From: Apibacter raozihei
GTDB taxonomy: Bacteria; Bacteroidota; Bacteroidia; Flavobacteriales; Weeksellaceae
Direction: 5' to 3'
Assembly (NCBI RefSeq): GCF_004014855.1
Contig: NZ_CP034930.1
Span: 1,860,001-1,924,000, forward strand
Length of the DNA stretch: 64,000 bases
Shown here: positions 63,598 to 64,000 of the stretch, piece by piece
Position numbering within the stretch: the first letter of the stretch is position 1
Layout of the letters: every line of letters starts with the position of its first letter
The notes under the pieces: model-generated
Told to the model about the DNA's origin: nothing
Databases searched by the model: none
The model's input: the letters and a program-made list of their open reading frames with translations, nothing else
Translations under genes and position numbers: made by a program

Positions 63598-63960
63598 TTA
63601 TTGAGAAAGCATGAGGTACTGTAACTCGTAAATAGGCAAACTCTGTGGATGTGTAGGATCATAATAGATAACAACACTGTCACCAATCTGGTTTTTATAT
63701 TCCGGTTGCTTTTTAATAATGGTAGAGCGAAGATTGCCTTGATCATCTTTATATAGAATAGTCCAGGCATCAGGTTTTTCAGTGCCTATCTCAACTTTAT
63801 TTCTTTCACCTGTAATCTTAGCCTTAGTCTTTTTGGCTGTTATAGGATTTATTACATTTTCCGCAGGAATCACAGTTGAATCTCCTGCGGTTTTATTTTT
63901 ATGACTACAGCCGGTTACAATTAATATAAACAAGCATATAAACAAGTATCGGATATTCAT
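63598..63960 (-). CDS. Small lipoprotein of unknown function
   Basis: About 120 residues from the start at 63960 (MNIRYLFICLFILIVTGC), giving a short lipoprotein signal with Cys18. A longer frame from 63984 overlaps the end of the next upstream minus-strand gene. The mature part is polar with a small beta-rich segment (DAWTILYKDDQGNLRSTI) and ends IYELQYLMLSQ. I do not recognise a family. Its stop lies 127 bases from the converging porin gene, without an obvious hairpin. Confidence 0.65.
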   Translation of the reverse strand: MNIRYLFICLFILIVTGCSHKNKTAGDSTVIPAENVINPITAKKTKAKITGERNKVEIGTEKPDAWTILYKDDQGNLRSTIIKKQPEYKNQIGDSVVIYYDPTHPQSLPIYELQYLMLSQ

Positions 63961-63970
63961 AGCGGGGAGA

Positions 63971-64000
63971 TTATTCAATATCATAAGTTGTACCTTCTTT
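63971..64000 (-). CDS. Last codons of a further minus-strand gene, truncated by the window
   Basis: Reading the minus strand from the window edge gives an open frame ending KEGTTYDIE and a TAA stop at 63971, 10 bases before the lipoprotein start. Too short to identify; offered because tight spacing suggests an operon with the lipoprotein. Confidence 0.3.
   Translation of the reverse strand, partial: KEGTTYDIE

Noticed and set aside
1-64000. CRISPR arrays, tRNA or rRNA genes, riboswitches
   Set aside because: I found no regularly spaced repeats, cloverleaf sequences, rRNA signatures or known riboswitch cores by reading; a covariance search could still find a missed element.

Overview
The window looks like chromosomal DNA of a low-GC member of the Flavobacteriia (Bacteroidota), possibly Weeksellaceae-like and host-associated. 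The evidence is AT-rich sequence (estimated by eye), no Shine-Dalgarno sites, promoter -7 boxes of the Bacteroidota form TAnnTTTG, a type IX secretion gene (porQ) beside cmk, Bacteroidota-type T6SS tube proteins (TssD), an S46 dipeptidyl-peptidase, and housekeeping gene order familiar from flavobacteria (FadL-like/SGNH/prs/rplY; panC/panD; short GT5-like protein/DUF4270/glmS). The genus is a guess. I saw no tRNA, rRNA, CRISPR array, insertion sequence, integrase or phage gene. One structural RNA is present: rnpB (RNase P RNA) on the minus strand near 28.9-29.2 kb.

Region 1 (1-30 kb) is mostly core genome: outer-membrane protein end, SGNH hydrolase, prs, rplY, a DJ-1/PfpI protein, a flippase-like membrane protein, panD, panC, a short glycosyltransferase, DUF4270 lipoprotein, glmS, gpmI, two orphan tssD genes, S46 peptidase, relA/spoT, an unknown HTH protein, ppk2-glgA-SAM hydrolase, phoH, a small membrane protein, cmk-porQ, arginine decarboxylase, dapF, rnpB and truB.

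Region 2 (30.0-57.1 kb) is the most interesting part: about 27 kb almost entirely devoted to phosphorylated polyols and pentuloses. A DeoR/GlpR-type repressor sits at the edge. It is followed by a GlpF-type facilitator, transaldolase, an AraM-like polyol-phosphate dehydrogenase, an AraL-like HAD phosphatase, AraD, two tandem ribulokinases and a class II aldolase. Then come TpiA, DhaL and DhaK (minus strand), a split transketolase, a LyxK/EryA-like FGGY kinase with a GlpD-like dehydrogenase (minus strand), GpsA with a third ribulokinase and a full-length transketolase, and finally three HAD phosphatases and a chloramphenicol-acetyltransferase-like protein. The island has four FGGY kinases and three phosphopolyol dehydrogenases. 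It has no pentose isomerase (AraA/XylA), no free-polyol dehydrogenase, no recognisable glycerol kinase and no active sugar transporter. I infer a kinase-first strategy: neutral polyols enter by facilitated diffusion, are trapped by phosphorylation, oxidised as phosphates, epimerised by AraD, and channelled through transketolase, transaldolase and aldolase to glycolysis. TTTCGAA-like elements occur in the three main regulatory intergenic regions of the island and may be operators of the DeoR protein.

Region 3 (57.1-64 kb) holds a 1039-residue lipoprotein-like propeller sensor with an unrecognised C-terminal half, a PafA-like alkaline phosphatase, an OprP/OprO-type porin (together a plausible phosphate-scavenging pair), a small lipoprotein, and the last codons of a further minus-strand gene.
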